From: Planctomycetes bacterium UBA1135
Lineage (GTDB): Bacteria > Planctomycetota > UBA1135
DNA: 9,606 nucleotides
NCBI GenBank assembly: GCA_002311925.1
Contig: DCAK01000119.1
Span: 7,301 to 16,906 of the forward strand
Direction: 5' to 3'
The position numbers and the translations under genes are program-made. The notes below the pieces were generated by a model that was not told the origin of the DNA, made no database searches, and was given only the letters and a program-made list of their open reading frames with translations. Positions 1 through 6,259 of this stretch are shown piece after piece. Positions within the stretch are counted from its first letter, which is position 1. Every line of letters begins with the position of its first letter.

Positions 1-302
1 AGAGCATTCTGTGCCCCCTCCAGGCGGAAGAAGGCAATCCTGAATTCGGCGCTTGCGCGGTCCATGACCACGAGTTCCGACCGGGCCTCGTCCAGAGATG
101 CTTCCCGCTTTTGAAAGGATTCCAACGCGGCTCCGAAATCCTCCTGAAGCTTGAGCAATTCTTCGCCAACCGCCGAGTCCTGGTCCATGCATTTCTGCAC
201 ATCCACGAAGCCGATTGGACCCCGCTCGGCTCCCGGCGCCAGTGCCAACACGGCTCCTCCAAGGAGAATGGAAATGAAGAGGGCGTGAACGCGGTTTTGC
301 AT
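1..302 (-). CDS. skp: Skp/OmpH-family periplasmic chaperone (N-terminal part, 3' end outside window)
   Basis: Skp (OmpH) holds unfolded outer-membrane proteins in the periplasm before they reach BamA. About 100 residues are visible. A signal peptide covers residues 1 to about 25 (Arg4, then a hydrophobic run and a cleavage-like ALAPGA). After it comes the family start GPIGFVDVQKCMDQDSAVGE, followed by a long charged helix with heptad-like spacing (EELLKLQEDFGAALESFQKR and on) as in the Skp coiled-coil arm. ATG 302 is the first possible start because an in-frame TGA sits at 308-306. It begins 7 nt after the bamA stop without a clear Shine-Dalgarno, so translation is probably coupled to bamA. 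bamA followed by skp is a common pair in diderm bacteria. Confidence 0.88.
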   Translation of the reverse strand, partial: MQNRVHALFISILLGGAVLALAPGAERGPIGFVDVQKCMDQDSAVGEELLKLQEDFGAALESFQKREASLDEARSELVVMDRASAEFRIAFFRLEGAQNA

Positions 303-309
303 GATTCAA

Positions 310-2784
310 TCAAAAGAGTCCAATGTCGAAGGAGAAATGACGAGCATCATCGCCATCCTCACTCTTGATGGGCCACCCGAAATCCAGGGCGATGGGAATG
401 TGAGGCATGGCGGGAAAGCGGATGCGAACCCCGAATCCGGCGCTCACCCGTGTGGATTCGAAATCATTTCCGAATCCAAGAGCGCCGCTGTCCACGAAAA
501 ACGCACCGCGAACCCACTCGTATTCCTCAACCACTTCCCGTCGCCTCGTGGAACTGAGAGGAAAACGGAGTTCAAGACTGGAGCGCCAGGACGAGTCTCC
601 ACCCAGAGGGAATCCGGATTGGACATCGCTCGCTCCCCGGTAATCGAATCCTCTGAGTTGGCCATGACCGGAGTGGCCGCCCAGCCAGAAACGCTCCAGA
701 TAAGGAATCGAAGCCAGGTCTCCCTGGGCAAGCGAACGGCGGGCGGTCCCCTCGAAGACCAGCGACCATGCCCTGCCTTGGGAATCCTCCCAGAGGGGGA
801 AGTAGCCACCAAAGTCCAAGGTGGGCCGAAGGAAGTCGTACTCCCCCCCCATCCATTTTCCGAACTGGGCCAGCGAAAAGTTGGCGCGCAAGCCTTTCCG
901 GTCTGAGAAAGCGTCGTCGATGGTGTTCCACCGCGCCCCGAAAGTGAGGCTGTTGACGTCGTGGGCACCCTCAGCATCCTCGACAAAGTCAGGGGGAGAA
1001 GCGCCCGGGTTGACCAAGGTCATCCTCCCAACATCCGGTGCCAGGTAGATGGACATCCACCGGCCGAAATTTCGAGAAAGGCTGGGCCTGTAACTCCTAC
1101 GGTCCTCCTCATGAGATTTGAGGAATCGATACCCCCTGGAAGCACTGAGGCTGAATGCGGTTCGATCGATGTGGTCACCGAACAAATCAGGCTCGAGGAA
1201 ATTGAAGGAGAAGCGTGACCACCTAGCACCTGGTGTGGCTTGGACCTTCAAGGTCTGCCCTCCTCCCACGAAAGCCTCCCTTCTGAAAATTTCCCCGAGA
1301 CCGGAACCGAAGGATGACGGGAGGTCACTGATGTCGAAATTCTCGAATTTCAAATTCATCATCAGGAACGCCCCGTATTCCCCGTTCACCCCCCCTCCAA
1401 AATTGAAGGTCCGGGTTCCCCGGCCCCCTTCACGGACCATGAAAGCCAAGTCAACTTCGTCTTCCCTCGGTGTGTCGCGGAATTGAAAATTCACATAGGG
1501 AGAATTGTCCTGGGCATCGATGAACCAACCTCTTCCCAGAAGCCTCCTTTGGGAGCGAACGGCGAGAGCCGTATCGGCAAGGTCACCGGGTTCCAGAAGG
1601 ATGTCGCGCCGAATCACCCGATCCTTGGTGAGTGTGTTCCCCTCAACCAATACCTTGCGGATTCTCATTCTGCGCCCTTCTTCCACCATGAAGGCCACCT
1701 CCACCTGGCCGCCCCCGGGGTAGCGGAGGCGTGGACGCCCTTCGGGGTTCACCCTGAAAAAACCCTCGCTTCGGTTCATGGGAGGAGCGGTCGGGTGCCC
1801 CAGACGGCCATAGTGCTTGCGCAAGGCGACTTCGTTTGCACGAATCCTTGCCATTTCAAAGGGTTGACCTGGTTCCAGGGTAAGAATGCCGAGGAGCTCC
1901 TCCATCGGCCGAAGCAAACGACCGCCTTCGCGATAAGGGAGGATTTCCACCTTGGAAACCACATAAGGCTCTCCCTCCTCCACCCGGAAGCGGAGAATTG
2001 CGTCCTCGCCGCCCCCTTCAAATTCAACCTTTTCAAGAGTCACGGCTGCGTCCAGGAACCCGAAATCTTGATAGAAATGTTCCAGGGCGATGAGGTCGCG
2101 GGCGACGGATTCCTCTGAATAAACCGCGCCCGGAAAGAACAACTTCCCCGGCTTGCTTTCCATGGCATCGGTGAGGGCGGCCCCAATCAGGCGGCGCCCG
2201 GGAAGGGAGGCGTTCCCCACGAACTCCACCCGCTGAATTTTCACTTGAGGGCCCTCCTGAATCTGGAAGGCCACCTCGTCTCCTGCTTCTCCGATTTCCC
2301 AATCCACCTCGGCGAAAGCGTGCCCTTCTTGACGATAGATTTCCACGATTGCCCGCCCGTACCTGGAAAGAGCCGCATCTTCCAGCGCAAGGGCTCCACC
2401 CAATCCGAGTTGAAGAAGAAGCTCCTCGCGGGTGAAGACATCGTTCCCCCTGAAAACCACCCTCGAATAGGAGGGAATGGGCGCAACACTGAAATGCAGA
2501 CGCACTTTCCCGTCCGGGAGGTCGGTGCGCCTGGTTTCCAAAATGAGGACCCGAAGCTTCTTCTTCAAGATCTCCTCGTCCCTCTCCAAGAGGCGGGAGG
2601 AGAAAGGACCACCCACTTGAAGAGCCAAGGATCGTCGGATTTCGGCTTCCAAATCCCCCGCTCCTTCGATGACAATTTCCTGGATGATGGGGTCCCCGCC
2701 GGATTCCTGGGGCGAGGCTGCCGCCACCCAGCCTGCCCCTGCCCAAAGGGCGAGAGCCACGAAAGCCACTCGGGTTGGATTCAA
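310..2784 (-). CDS. bamA: Outer membrane protein assembly factor BamA
   Basis: Inserts beta-barrel proteins into the outer membrane. The 824-residue product has a signal peptide (about 1-24, one Arg then a hydrophobic stretch ending WVAAAS), POTRA repeats at roughly 33-102, 105-178, 181-272, 275-370 and 374-452, and a 16-strand-type barrel from about 455 to the end. The barrel shows the conserved loop-6 RGF motif (QLRGFDYRG at 709-717) and ends with HFSFDIGLF, a C-terminal Phe as in the beta signal. POTRA4 appears to carry an insert of about 25 residues (334-360). The start is TTG 2784: the dnaB stop TAA at 2790-2788 is in the same frame one codon earlier, so no upstream start is possible; GTG 2769 is the only near alternative and would lose the Arg of the signal peptide. 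No Shine-Dalgarno is seen for either. Confidence 0.95.
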   Translation of the reverse strand: MNPTRVAFVALALWAGAGWVAAASPQESGGDPIIQEIVIEGAGDLEAEIRRSLALQVGGPFSSRLLERDEEILKKKLRVLILETRRTDLPDGKVRLHFSVAPIPSYSRVVFRGNDVFTREELLLQLGLGGALALEDAALSRYGRAIVEIYRQEGHAFAEVDWEIGEAGDEVAFQIQEGPQVKIQRVEFVGNASLPGRRLIGAALTDAMESKPGKLFFPGAVYSEESVARDLIALEHFYQDFGFLDAAVTLEKVEFEGGGEDAILRFRVEEGEPYVVSKVEILPYREGGRLLRPMEELLGILTLEPGQPFEMARIRANEVALRKHYGRLGHPTAPPMNRSEGFFRVNPEGRPRLRYPGGGQVEVAFMVEEGRRMRIRKVLVEGNTLTKDRVIRRDILLEPGDLADTALAVRSQRRLLGRGWFIDAQDNSPYVNFQFRDTPREDEVDLAFMVREGGRGTRTFNFGGGVNGEYGAFLMMNLKFENFDISDLPSSFGSGLGEIFRREAFVGGGQTLKVQATPGARWSRFSFNFLEPDLFGDHIDRTAFSLSASRGYRFLKSHEEDRRSYRPSLSRNFGRWMSIYLAPDVGRMTLVNPGASPPDFVEDAEGAHDVNSLTFGARWNTIDDAFSDRKGLRANFSLAQFGKWMGGEYDFLRPTLDFGGYFPLWEDSQGRAWSLVFEGTARRSLAQGDLASIPYLERFWLGGHSGHGQLRGFDYRGASDVQSGFPLGGDSSWRSSLELRFPLSSTRRREVVEEYEWVRGAFFVDSGALGFGNDFESTRVSAGFGVRIRFPAMPHIPIALDFGWPIKSEDGDDARHFSFDIGLF

Positions 2785-2787
2785 GGC

Positions 2788-4122
2788 TTAAACGACGGGT
2801 TTGTGGACCAGGTTTTCAAACCGCATGCTTTCGCGGTTGAAGCGCAAAGCGACATTGCCCGTGGGGCCGTTCCTGTTCTTGGCGATGATCAAATCCGTCA
2901 CACCCGCGTTTTCCTCGGTCGGGTTGTAGTAATCCTCACGGAAGAGAAGGGCGACCATGTCAGCGTCCTGTTCGATGGCCCCCGATTCGCGCAGGTCGGA
3001 CAGCAAGGGGCGATGGGAGTCACGCTTTTCCGCCGCCCGATTGAGCTGAGCGAGAGTGAGAACGGGGACCTGCAGGTCCCTGGCAATCGATTTGAGGTTT
3101 CTCGAGATGGTGGAAATCTCCTGCTGGCGACTTTCCACCCTGGGGAGGGAAAGCAACTGCAGATAGTCGACGATGATGAGGTCGAGCCCTCCCTCCTCGC
3201 GGATGAGTCGACGAGCCTTGGCCCGTATTTCCGCCAGGGATGGCTGGGAAGAATCGTCGATGTAGATCTTGGCCGCGGAAATCTGTCCCGCCGACAAGGT
3301 GAGGCGCTCCCTCGACGTCGCGTCGAGACGCCCCCTTCGAAGGGCATCATGGCGAACCTGGGAGTGCGAGGCCAGCAGCCGCATGATGATCTGGTCGGCC
3401 GGCATTTCGAGGGAGAAGAGCAGGACGGTCTTGTCCTTTTCCAGGGCGGCCCTTTCCAAAATATTGAGGGCCAGAGCGGTCTTCCCCATGGAAGGCCGGG
3501 CGGCGAGAACCACCAGGTCGCCTGGGCGGAAGCTCTGCATTTCATCCAGGTCCAGGAATCCGGTGGGAAGTCCTTGTTCTCCTTCCCCCGGATTCATGAT
3601 GGAATCAATGCGGGCGCTGATGAGTTCCTTCGCCGAAACCATCTGCCCGCCGACCATGCGGTCTCCCACCTTGAACACCTTCTCCTCGGCGGCATTGATG
3701 AGTTGGGTGACATCCGGAATGGTCCCGAGGGCGACATCCCTCTGGATGTCGGTCGCAGCTTGAAGGAGAGCCCGCTTCAGGGACAGGTCGCGGACGATGC
3801 GGGTGTGATTCTCAAGAAAGGCGACCGAGGGGACGGCATCCATGAGTTCCCCCAGGAATTTTCGACCTCCCAGCTTTTCCTCCTGGCCCAGGCGTTCCAC
3901 CTCGTGGGCAACGACCACGGGGTCGCAGGAGCCCGGCGAACGGCTTTCAAGTTTCTCGAGAACGATGAACAAGCCACGGTGACGGGGAGAGTAGAAATCC
4001 TCCCTCCTCAGACGGGCGGACACCTCGGGAAGACAGCGGGGATCCCGAAGGATGCTTCCCAAGACGCATTTCTCAGCCTCCAGGTCGAAGGGAAGAGAGT
4101 CGCCGGAACCGTTTTGACTCAT
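2788..4122 (-). CDS. dnaB: Replicative DNA helicase DnaB
   Basis: Hexameric 5'-3' helicase at the replication fork. The 444-residue product (E. coli 471) has an N-terminal helical domain at about 10-115 (PFDLEAEKCVLGSILRDPR at the start), a linker, and a RecA-type motor from about 185 (GLPTGFLDLDEM). Motor motifs: Walker A AARPSMGKTALALN at 207-220 with Lys214, FSLEM with Glu239, Walker B LIIVDYLQL at 315-323 with Asp319, LAQLNR with Gln359, SDLRESGAIEQDADMV at 375-390, and AKNRNGPTG at 414-422 carrying the Lys/Arg finger residues. No intein is present at the Walker motifs. The frame is open for 67 codons upstream over rplI; ATG 4122 is chosen because DnaB homology begins there. It has no Shine-Dalgarno. 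rplI-dnaB adjacency is common in bacteria. Confidence 0.96.
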   Translation of the reverse strand: MSQNGSGDSLPFDLEAEKCVLGSILRDPRCLPEVSARLRREDFYSPRHRGLFIVLEKLESRSPGSCDPVVVAHEVERLGQEEKLGGRKFLGELMDAVPSVAFLENHTRIVRDLSLKRALLQAATDIQRDVALGTIPDVTQLINAAEEKVFKVGDRMVGGQMVSAKELISARIDSIMNPGEGEQGLPTGFLDLDEMQSFRPGDLVVLAARPSMGKTALALNILERAALEKDKTVLLFSLEMPADQIIMRLLASHSQVRHDALRRGRLDATSRERLTLSAGQISAAKIYIDDSSQPSLAEIRAKARRLIREEGGLDLIIVDYLQLLSLPRVESRQQEISTISRNLKSIARDLQVPVLTLAQLNRAAEKRDSHRPLLSDLRESGAIEQDADMVALLFREDYYNPTEENAGVTDLIIAKNRNGPTGNVALRFNRESMRFENLVHKPVV

Positions 4123-4154
4123 GGCAGGAATGCCAGGATACCGAGCCCGCTCGG
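4123..4154 (-). promoter_or_regulatory. Two small hairpins in the rplI-dnaB gap, next to the dnaB start
   Basis: The 49-nt gap holds CCGAG-CGGG-CTCGG (4154-4141, 5-bp stem) and then GGCA-TTCC-TGCC (4134-4123, 4-bp stem) that ends directly at the dnaB ATG. There is no Shine-Dalgarno between them and the start. They could lower dnaB translation relative to the ribosomal genes, or be chance; neither looks like a terminator. Confidence 0.35.
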
Positions 4155-4171
4155 GGTCGGCACCGGCAACC

Positions 4172-4825
4172 TCAAGCTTGCTCGGATTCCTCCGATTCCC
4201 CTTCAGAAGCGGCTTCAACGGGGGAGGCTTCAGCCGAAGCCTCCTCGTCTGGAGTGGCTTCGGCAGGGGAAGATTCTGCGTCTCCTTGAGGCACATCCGC
4301 CAGGGGATGCCGATCGGCAGCATCGGAAGCTTCCATCTCGGCGAGCTCCGCCTTGACCTCCTCAGGAGTCTCCACCACGTCGCCCACGACCCAGACCTTC
4401 AGGACCGCCTGAAGTTCAGCGTGAATGTGGACTGCGACTTCGTACTCGCCCGGCTTGCGAATGGGTTCTCCGAGTCGGACCTGGTTTTCACCCACATCAA
4501 CTCCTTTTTCGGCAAGAGCCGCTGCGATTCTCTTCTCGTTGACCGAGCCGTAAAGGTGGCCTTCCTCGGAAACCTTCTCCTCGAAGTTGATTTGAAGATT
4601 GTTGATTTTTTCAGCAAGCGCGGCGTGTTCGTTGGCCAGAGATTCGCGCTGTTCGTCGGATTCCTTCTTGGCGTTGGCAACCCTCTCGATGGAGGATTCG
4701 GACCAGGGGAGGGCAAGGCCCATTGGGATGAGGTGGTTGCGCGCGTAACCGGAGGCAACCTCGACTTCGTCGCCGATGTTTCCCAGGGAAGGGACTTCTT
4801 CTCGAAGAATGAGACGGGTTTTCAT
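4172..4825 (-). CDS. rplI: 50S ribosomal protein L9 with acidic C-terminal extension
   Basis: L9 binds 23S rRNA at the base of the L1 stalk and reaches out from the 50S subunit. The 217-residue product has the normal plan up to about residue 150: N-terminal rRNA-binding domain with VPSLGNIGDEVEVASGYARN at 11-30 and HLIPMGLALP at 31-40, a connecting helix at about 45-80, and a C-terminal domain from EEGHLYGSVNEKRIAAAL (87-104) to VWVVGDV (144-150). E. coli L9 ends at 149. Residues 152-217 are an added Glu/Ala/Ser/Pro-rich tail with 22 Glu/Asp and only one Lys and one Arg. The frame is open to an ATG at 4864, but MKTRLILREE matches the L9 N-terminus. The start is 1 nt after the rpsR stop. Confidence 0.95.
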   Translation of the reverse strand: MKTRLILREEVPSLGNIGDEVEVASGYARNHLIPMGLALPWSESSIERVANAKKESDEQRESLANEHAALAEKINNLQINFEEKVSEEGHLYGSVNEKRIAAALAEKGVDVGENQVRLGEPIRKPGEYEVAVHIHAELQAVLKVWVVGDVVETPEEVKAELAEMEASDAADRHPLADVPQGDAESSPAEATPDEEASAEASPVEAASEGESEESEQA

Positions 4826-4826
4826 G

Positions 4827-5033
4827 TCACGCTCCGTAAGGCACGAGAGCAAGGAAGCGAGCATACTTCACGGCCTTCTTGAGCCGCCGTTGCCCCTGGG
4901 CGTCCAAACCGGTCCGCTTGCGGGAGTACAAGCGACCGTGAGCGTCCAGATAGCGCTCGAAACCCTCGACATCCTTGTAATCGAATTCACCCTTGGGGGG
5001 GCCCACGATTTCAGGTTCAGCATTGTCATACAT
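4827..5033 (-). CDS. rpsR: 30S ribosomal protein S18
   Basis: Small 30S platform protein that pairs with S6. The 68-residue product carries the S18 core: FDYKDVEGFERYLDAHGRL at 17-35, YSRKRTGLDAQGQRRL at 36-51, and KKAVKYARFLALVPYG at 52-67, close to the family pattern of a DYKDV start, an R(K/R)RTG turn and an LALLPY end. About 16 residues precede the core and include three acidic residues. There is no Cys, so it is not a zinc-binding form. The start at ATG 5033 overlaps the rpsF stop by 8 nt, and its stop TGA (4829-4827) is separated from the rplI ATG by one base, so S6, S18 and L9 are tightly coupled. Confidence 0.95.
   Translation of the reverse strand: MYDNAEPEIVGPPKGEFDYKDVEGFERYLDAHGRLYSRKRTGLDAQGQRRLKKAVKYARFLALVPYGA
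4832..4835 (-). promoter_or_regulatory. Shine-Dalgarno site of rplI
   Basis: GGAG on the minus strand lies 6 nt before the rplI ATG at 4825, inside the end of rpsR. It supports ATG 4825 over an upstream ATG at 4864 in the same frame. Confidence 0.6.
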
Positions 5034-5577
5034 TGGAAGTTTCCTCCTGGGGTGTCTGGTCTTCGTCGGTCTTCACCTCTTGTTCAGCGGGGGCCGCCTC
5101 TTCGGAATCGTCCTTCTTGGCCATTTCCGAACTGTTCTCTTCAGCGGCCTTCTCCTCGACGGGAGGCGCGAGATCTTCGGCGAAGACCTCCTCTTCCTCC
5201 ACTTCGGGGATGTCCTCGGGAATGACCAATTCGCCTTCGGCGAGGTCTTGAATCCCGATTTCCAGCTCCTCTTGGGGGATTTCATCGGCTCTCAGGAACA
5301 AGACCCGAAAAGCCGGCCCAAGGAGGTACATCTCGCGCTTGGCCTCGTTGACCGCCTGCCCCGTGGCCGAAATCCAGCCCAGGAGGTAGGTCGCGCGGCG
5401 CTTCCCCTCAATGGGATAGGCCAGTTCCCGTTCGGCCCAAAGACGAAGAACGGAAACCTCCGCTCCATGCTTTTCGAGCGTGGTCCGGATCCAATCCCGG
5501 GCCTCGGCGTAACTTTTCCGAACCTCCTGGTTGTCCAGGAGGAACATTGCTTGGTAGATGTGTTTGTTTTCAGTCAT
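5026..5577 (-). CDS. rpsF: 30S ribosomal protein S6 with long acidic C-terminal extension
   Basis: S6 sits on the 30S platform and pairs with S18. Residues 1 to about 97 are the ferredoxin-like S6 core: IYQAMFLLDNQE at 7-18, the helix DWIRTTLEKHGAEVSVLRLW at 28-47, then ELAYPIEGKRRATYLLGWI at 51-69 and FRVLFLRADE at 90-99. From residue 98 to 183 there is a low-complexity tail of 86 residues with 33 Glu/Asp against 4 Lys and no Arg. Typical S6 is roughly 95-135 residues, so this protein is nearly twice the core. The ATG at 5577 follows AAAGG by 4 nt. The TGA stop overlaps the rpsR start by 8 nt, giving coupled translation of the two partner proteins. No ssb lies between rpsF and rpsR, unlike the common rpsF-ssb-rpsR order. 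Confidence 0.95.
   Translation of the reverse strand: MTENKHIYQAMFLLDNQEVRKSYAEARDWIRTTLEKHGAEVSVLRLWAERELAYPIEGKRRATYLLGWISATGQAVNEAKREMYLLGPAFRVLFLRADEIPQEELEIGIQDLAEGELVIPEDIPEVEEEEVFAEDLAPPVEEKAAEENSSEMAKKDDSEEAAPAEQEVKTDEDQTPQEETSNV
5043..5048 (-). promoter_or_regulatory. Shine-Dalgarno site of rpsR
   Basis: The minus strand has AGGAGG ending 9 nt before the ATG at 5033, inside the last codons of rpsF. This site fixes the rpsR start and makes the 8-nt rpsF/rpsR overlap credible. Confidence 0.75.
5523..5542 (-). repeat. 8-bp perfect inverted repeat inside rpsF
   Basis: On the mRNA strand CCTCCTGG, loop ACAA, CCAGGAGG make a perfect 8-bp stem in codons 12-19 of rpsF (Phe12 to Val19). The two arms contain CCTCCT and AGGAGG, that is an anti-Shine-Dalgarno-like and a Shine-Dalgarno-like sequence paired with each other. 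It may be chance within coding sequence. Confidence 0.45.
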
Positions 5578-5586
5578 GGTGCCTTT

Positions 5587-5599
5587 CCGGTCCTACCGG
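5587..5599 (-). promoter_or_regulatory. Hairpin in the rpsF leader
   Basis: In the 28-nt pth-rpsF gap the mRNA strand reads CCGGT-AGG-ACCGG, a perfect 5-bp stem with a 3-nt loop, followed directly by AAAGG (the likely ribosome-binding site) and CACC before the ATG. In several bacteria the S6:S18 pair binds a CCG-bearing stem in its own rpsF leader. The position fits such a site, but I cannot match the published fold with confidence. Confidence 0.35.
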
Positions 5600-5605
5600 T
5601 TTTCC

Positions 5606-6238
5606 TCAGGGGTCCGCCTGGGGCGGTCGGCGGTTGGTTCGCGCCTGAAGCTCCTCGAAGGAAGCCCCGCGCACGGCCCAAGTTTCCGCGGCAAGAGCCG
5701 CCTCTTGAAGAGTTTCTTCGAGGAGAGCCAGTTCAGCGCTGCGGAAAGAGGTCAGGACGTGGTCCACCGCACTCCCCCGGGGCTCCCCCACACCCACCCG
5801 AAGGCGGGGAAAGGCGGAGGTCCCGAGTGATTCCTCGATGGAACGGAGACCGTTGTGGCCGCCGCAGGTCCCACCGGAGCGCAAGCGCAAGGAACCCAGA
5901 GGAAGGTGAAAATCGTCCGAAACGACGAGAATGGAGGCTGGCTCGACTTCACATTGGTCGGCTGCGGCCGCAACCGCGGCGCCGCTTCGATTCATGAAGG
6001 TGAGAGGCCGGAGGAGGACCCACTTTCTGTCCGGGATGCGAAGGATTTCTCCAAGGCGTCGCCCACCGGCGCGGAGGCCCGAAGAGTTTCCCCCGAGCTT
6101 GCCAGCCAAAAGATCAAGAACTTCGAAACCGACATTGTGGCGGCTTCCCTGGTAATCCGGACCCGGATTTCCGAGGCCCACCACCAGTCGAACACCCCCC
6201 ACCGGGGGGTCTTCCCCGGCAGAGGAACCAGGAATCAT
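5606..6238 (-). CDS. pth: Peptidyl-tRNA hydrolase (Pth, bacterial type)
   Basis: Cleaves the ester bond of peptidyl-tRNA dropped from stalled ribosomes, recycling tRNA; cytoplasmic, normally essential. The 210-residue product shows the family blocks: GLGNPGPDYQGSRHNVGFE at 21-39 with catalytic His34 (E. coli His20), PLTFMNRSG at 78-86 with Asn83 (E. coli Asn68), VVSDDFHLPLG at 105-115 with Asp108 (E. coli Asp93), and GGTCGGHNGLRSI at 122-134 with Asn129 (E. coli Asn114). The third block is usually HDELDLP; here the second acidic position after the key Asp is His111, a mild change. The start is unsure. ATG 6238 gives about 14 extra N-terminal residues (MIPGSSAGEDPPVG) and has no Shine-Dalgarno; GTG 6202 would give a normal-length N-terminus. 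It follows ctc by 21 nt, as in glmU-prs-ctc-pth of Bacillus. Confidence 0.94.
   Translation of the reverse strand: MIPGSSAGEDPPVGGVRLVVGLGNPGPDYQGSRHNVGFEVLDLLAGKLGGNSSGLRAGGRRLGEILRIPDRKWVLLRPLTFMNRSGAAVAAAADQCEVEPASILVVSDDFHLPLGSLRLRSGGTCGGHNGLRSIEESLGTSAFPRLRVGVGEPRGSAVDHVLTSFRSAELALLEETLQEAALAAETWAVRGASFEELQARTNRRPPQADP
6190..6214 (-). promoter_or_regulatory. Strong GC-rich hairpin at the 5' end of pth
   Basis: On the mRNA strand ACCCCCC (6210-6204), a GGT loop and GGGGGGT (6200-6194) form a perfect 7-bp stem. After one G/G mismatch on each side it extends by GAA/TTC to 10 pairs over 25 nt. It lies in codons 9-17 of pth as called, just before the conserved GLGNPG segment, and the possible alternative GTG start at 6202 falls in its loop and stem. 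No U-run follows, so a terminator is unlikely. A role in translation is inference. Confidence 0.45.
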
Positions 6239-6259
6239 AGAAGCAAGGGCGGAACGGGG

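Noticed and set aside
843..850. Run of eight G (minus strand) in bamA, with similar 7-8 base runs at 4995-5001 in rpsR and 9528-9535 in pcp, as phase-variable tracts.
   Set aside because: All three genes are intact through the runs, and bamA and rpsR are essential-type genes in which switching off would be lethal. Ordinary GC-rich coding sequence explains them; they are only possible indel-error spots.
1336..1351. Inverted repeat GAAATTC-TC-GAATTTC inside bamA.
   Set aside because: A 7-bp AT-rich stem with a 2-nt gap within coding sequence is expected by chance and lies at no gene boundary.
2782..2790. A DnaB-BamA fusion by stop-codon read-through, since the two genes share a frame.
   Set aside because: The stop is TAA, no read-through context is seen, and a cytoplasmic helicase joined to a signal peptide and outer-membrane barrel makes no sense in function.
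4123..4323. N-terminal extension of dnaB by 67 codons to an ATG at 4323.
   Set aside because: It overlaps the rplI tail in another frame, and DnaB homology begins at the ATG at 4122.
2245..4356. A 703-codon open frame on the plus strand opposite bamA and dnaB.
   Set aside because: Its codons line up exactly with those of bamA and dnaB, which share a frame. In that register plus-strand stops would need TTA, CTA or TCA codons on the minus strand, which are rare in GC-rich genes. The translation resembles no protein I know, so it is a shadow.
5026..5033. A missing or frameshifted ssb between rpsF and rpsR.
   Set aside because: The genes overlap by 8 nt with an intact Shine-Dalgarno and no remnant; many bacteria keep ssb elsewhere.
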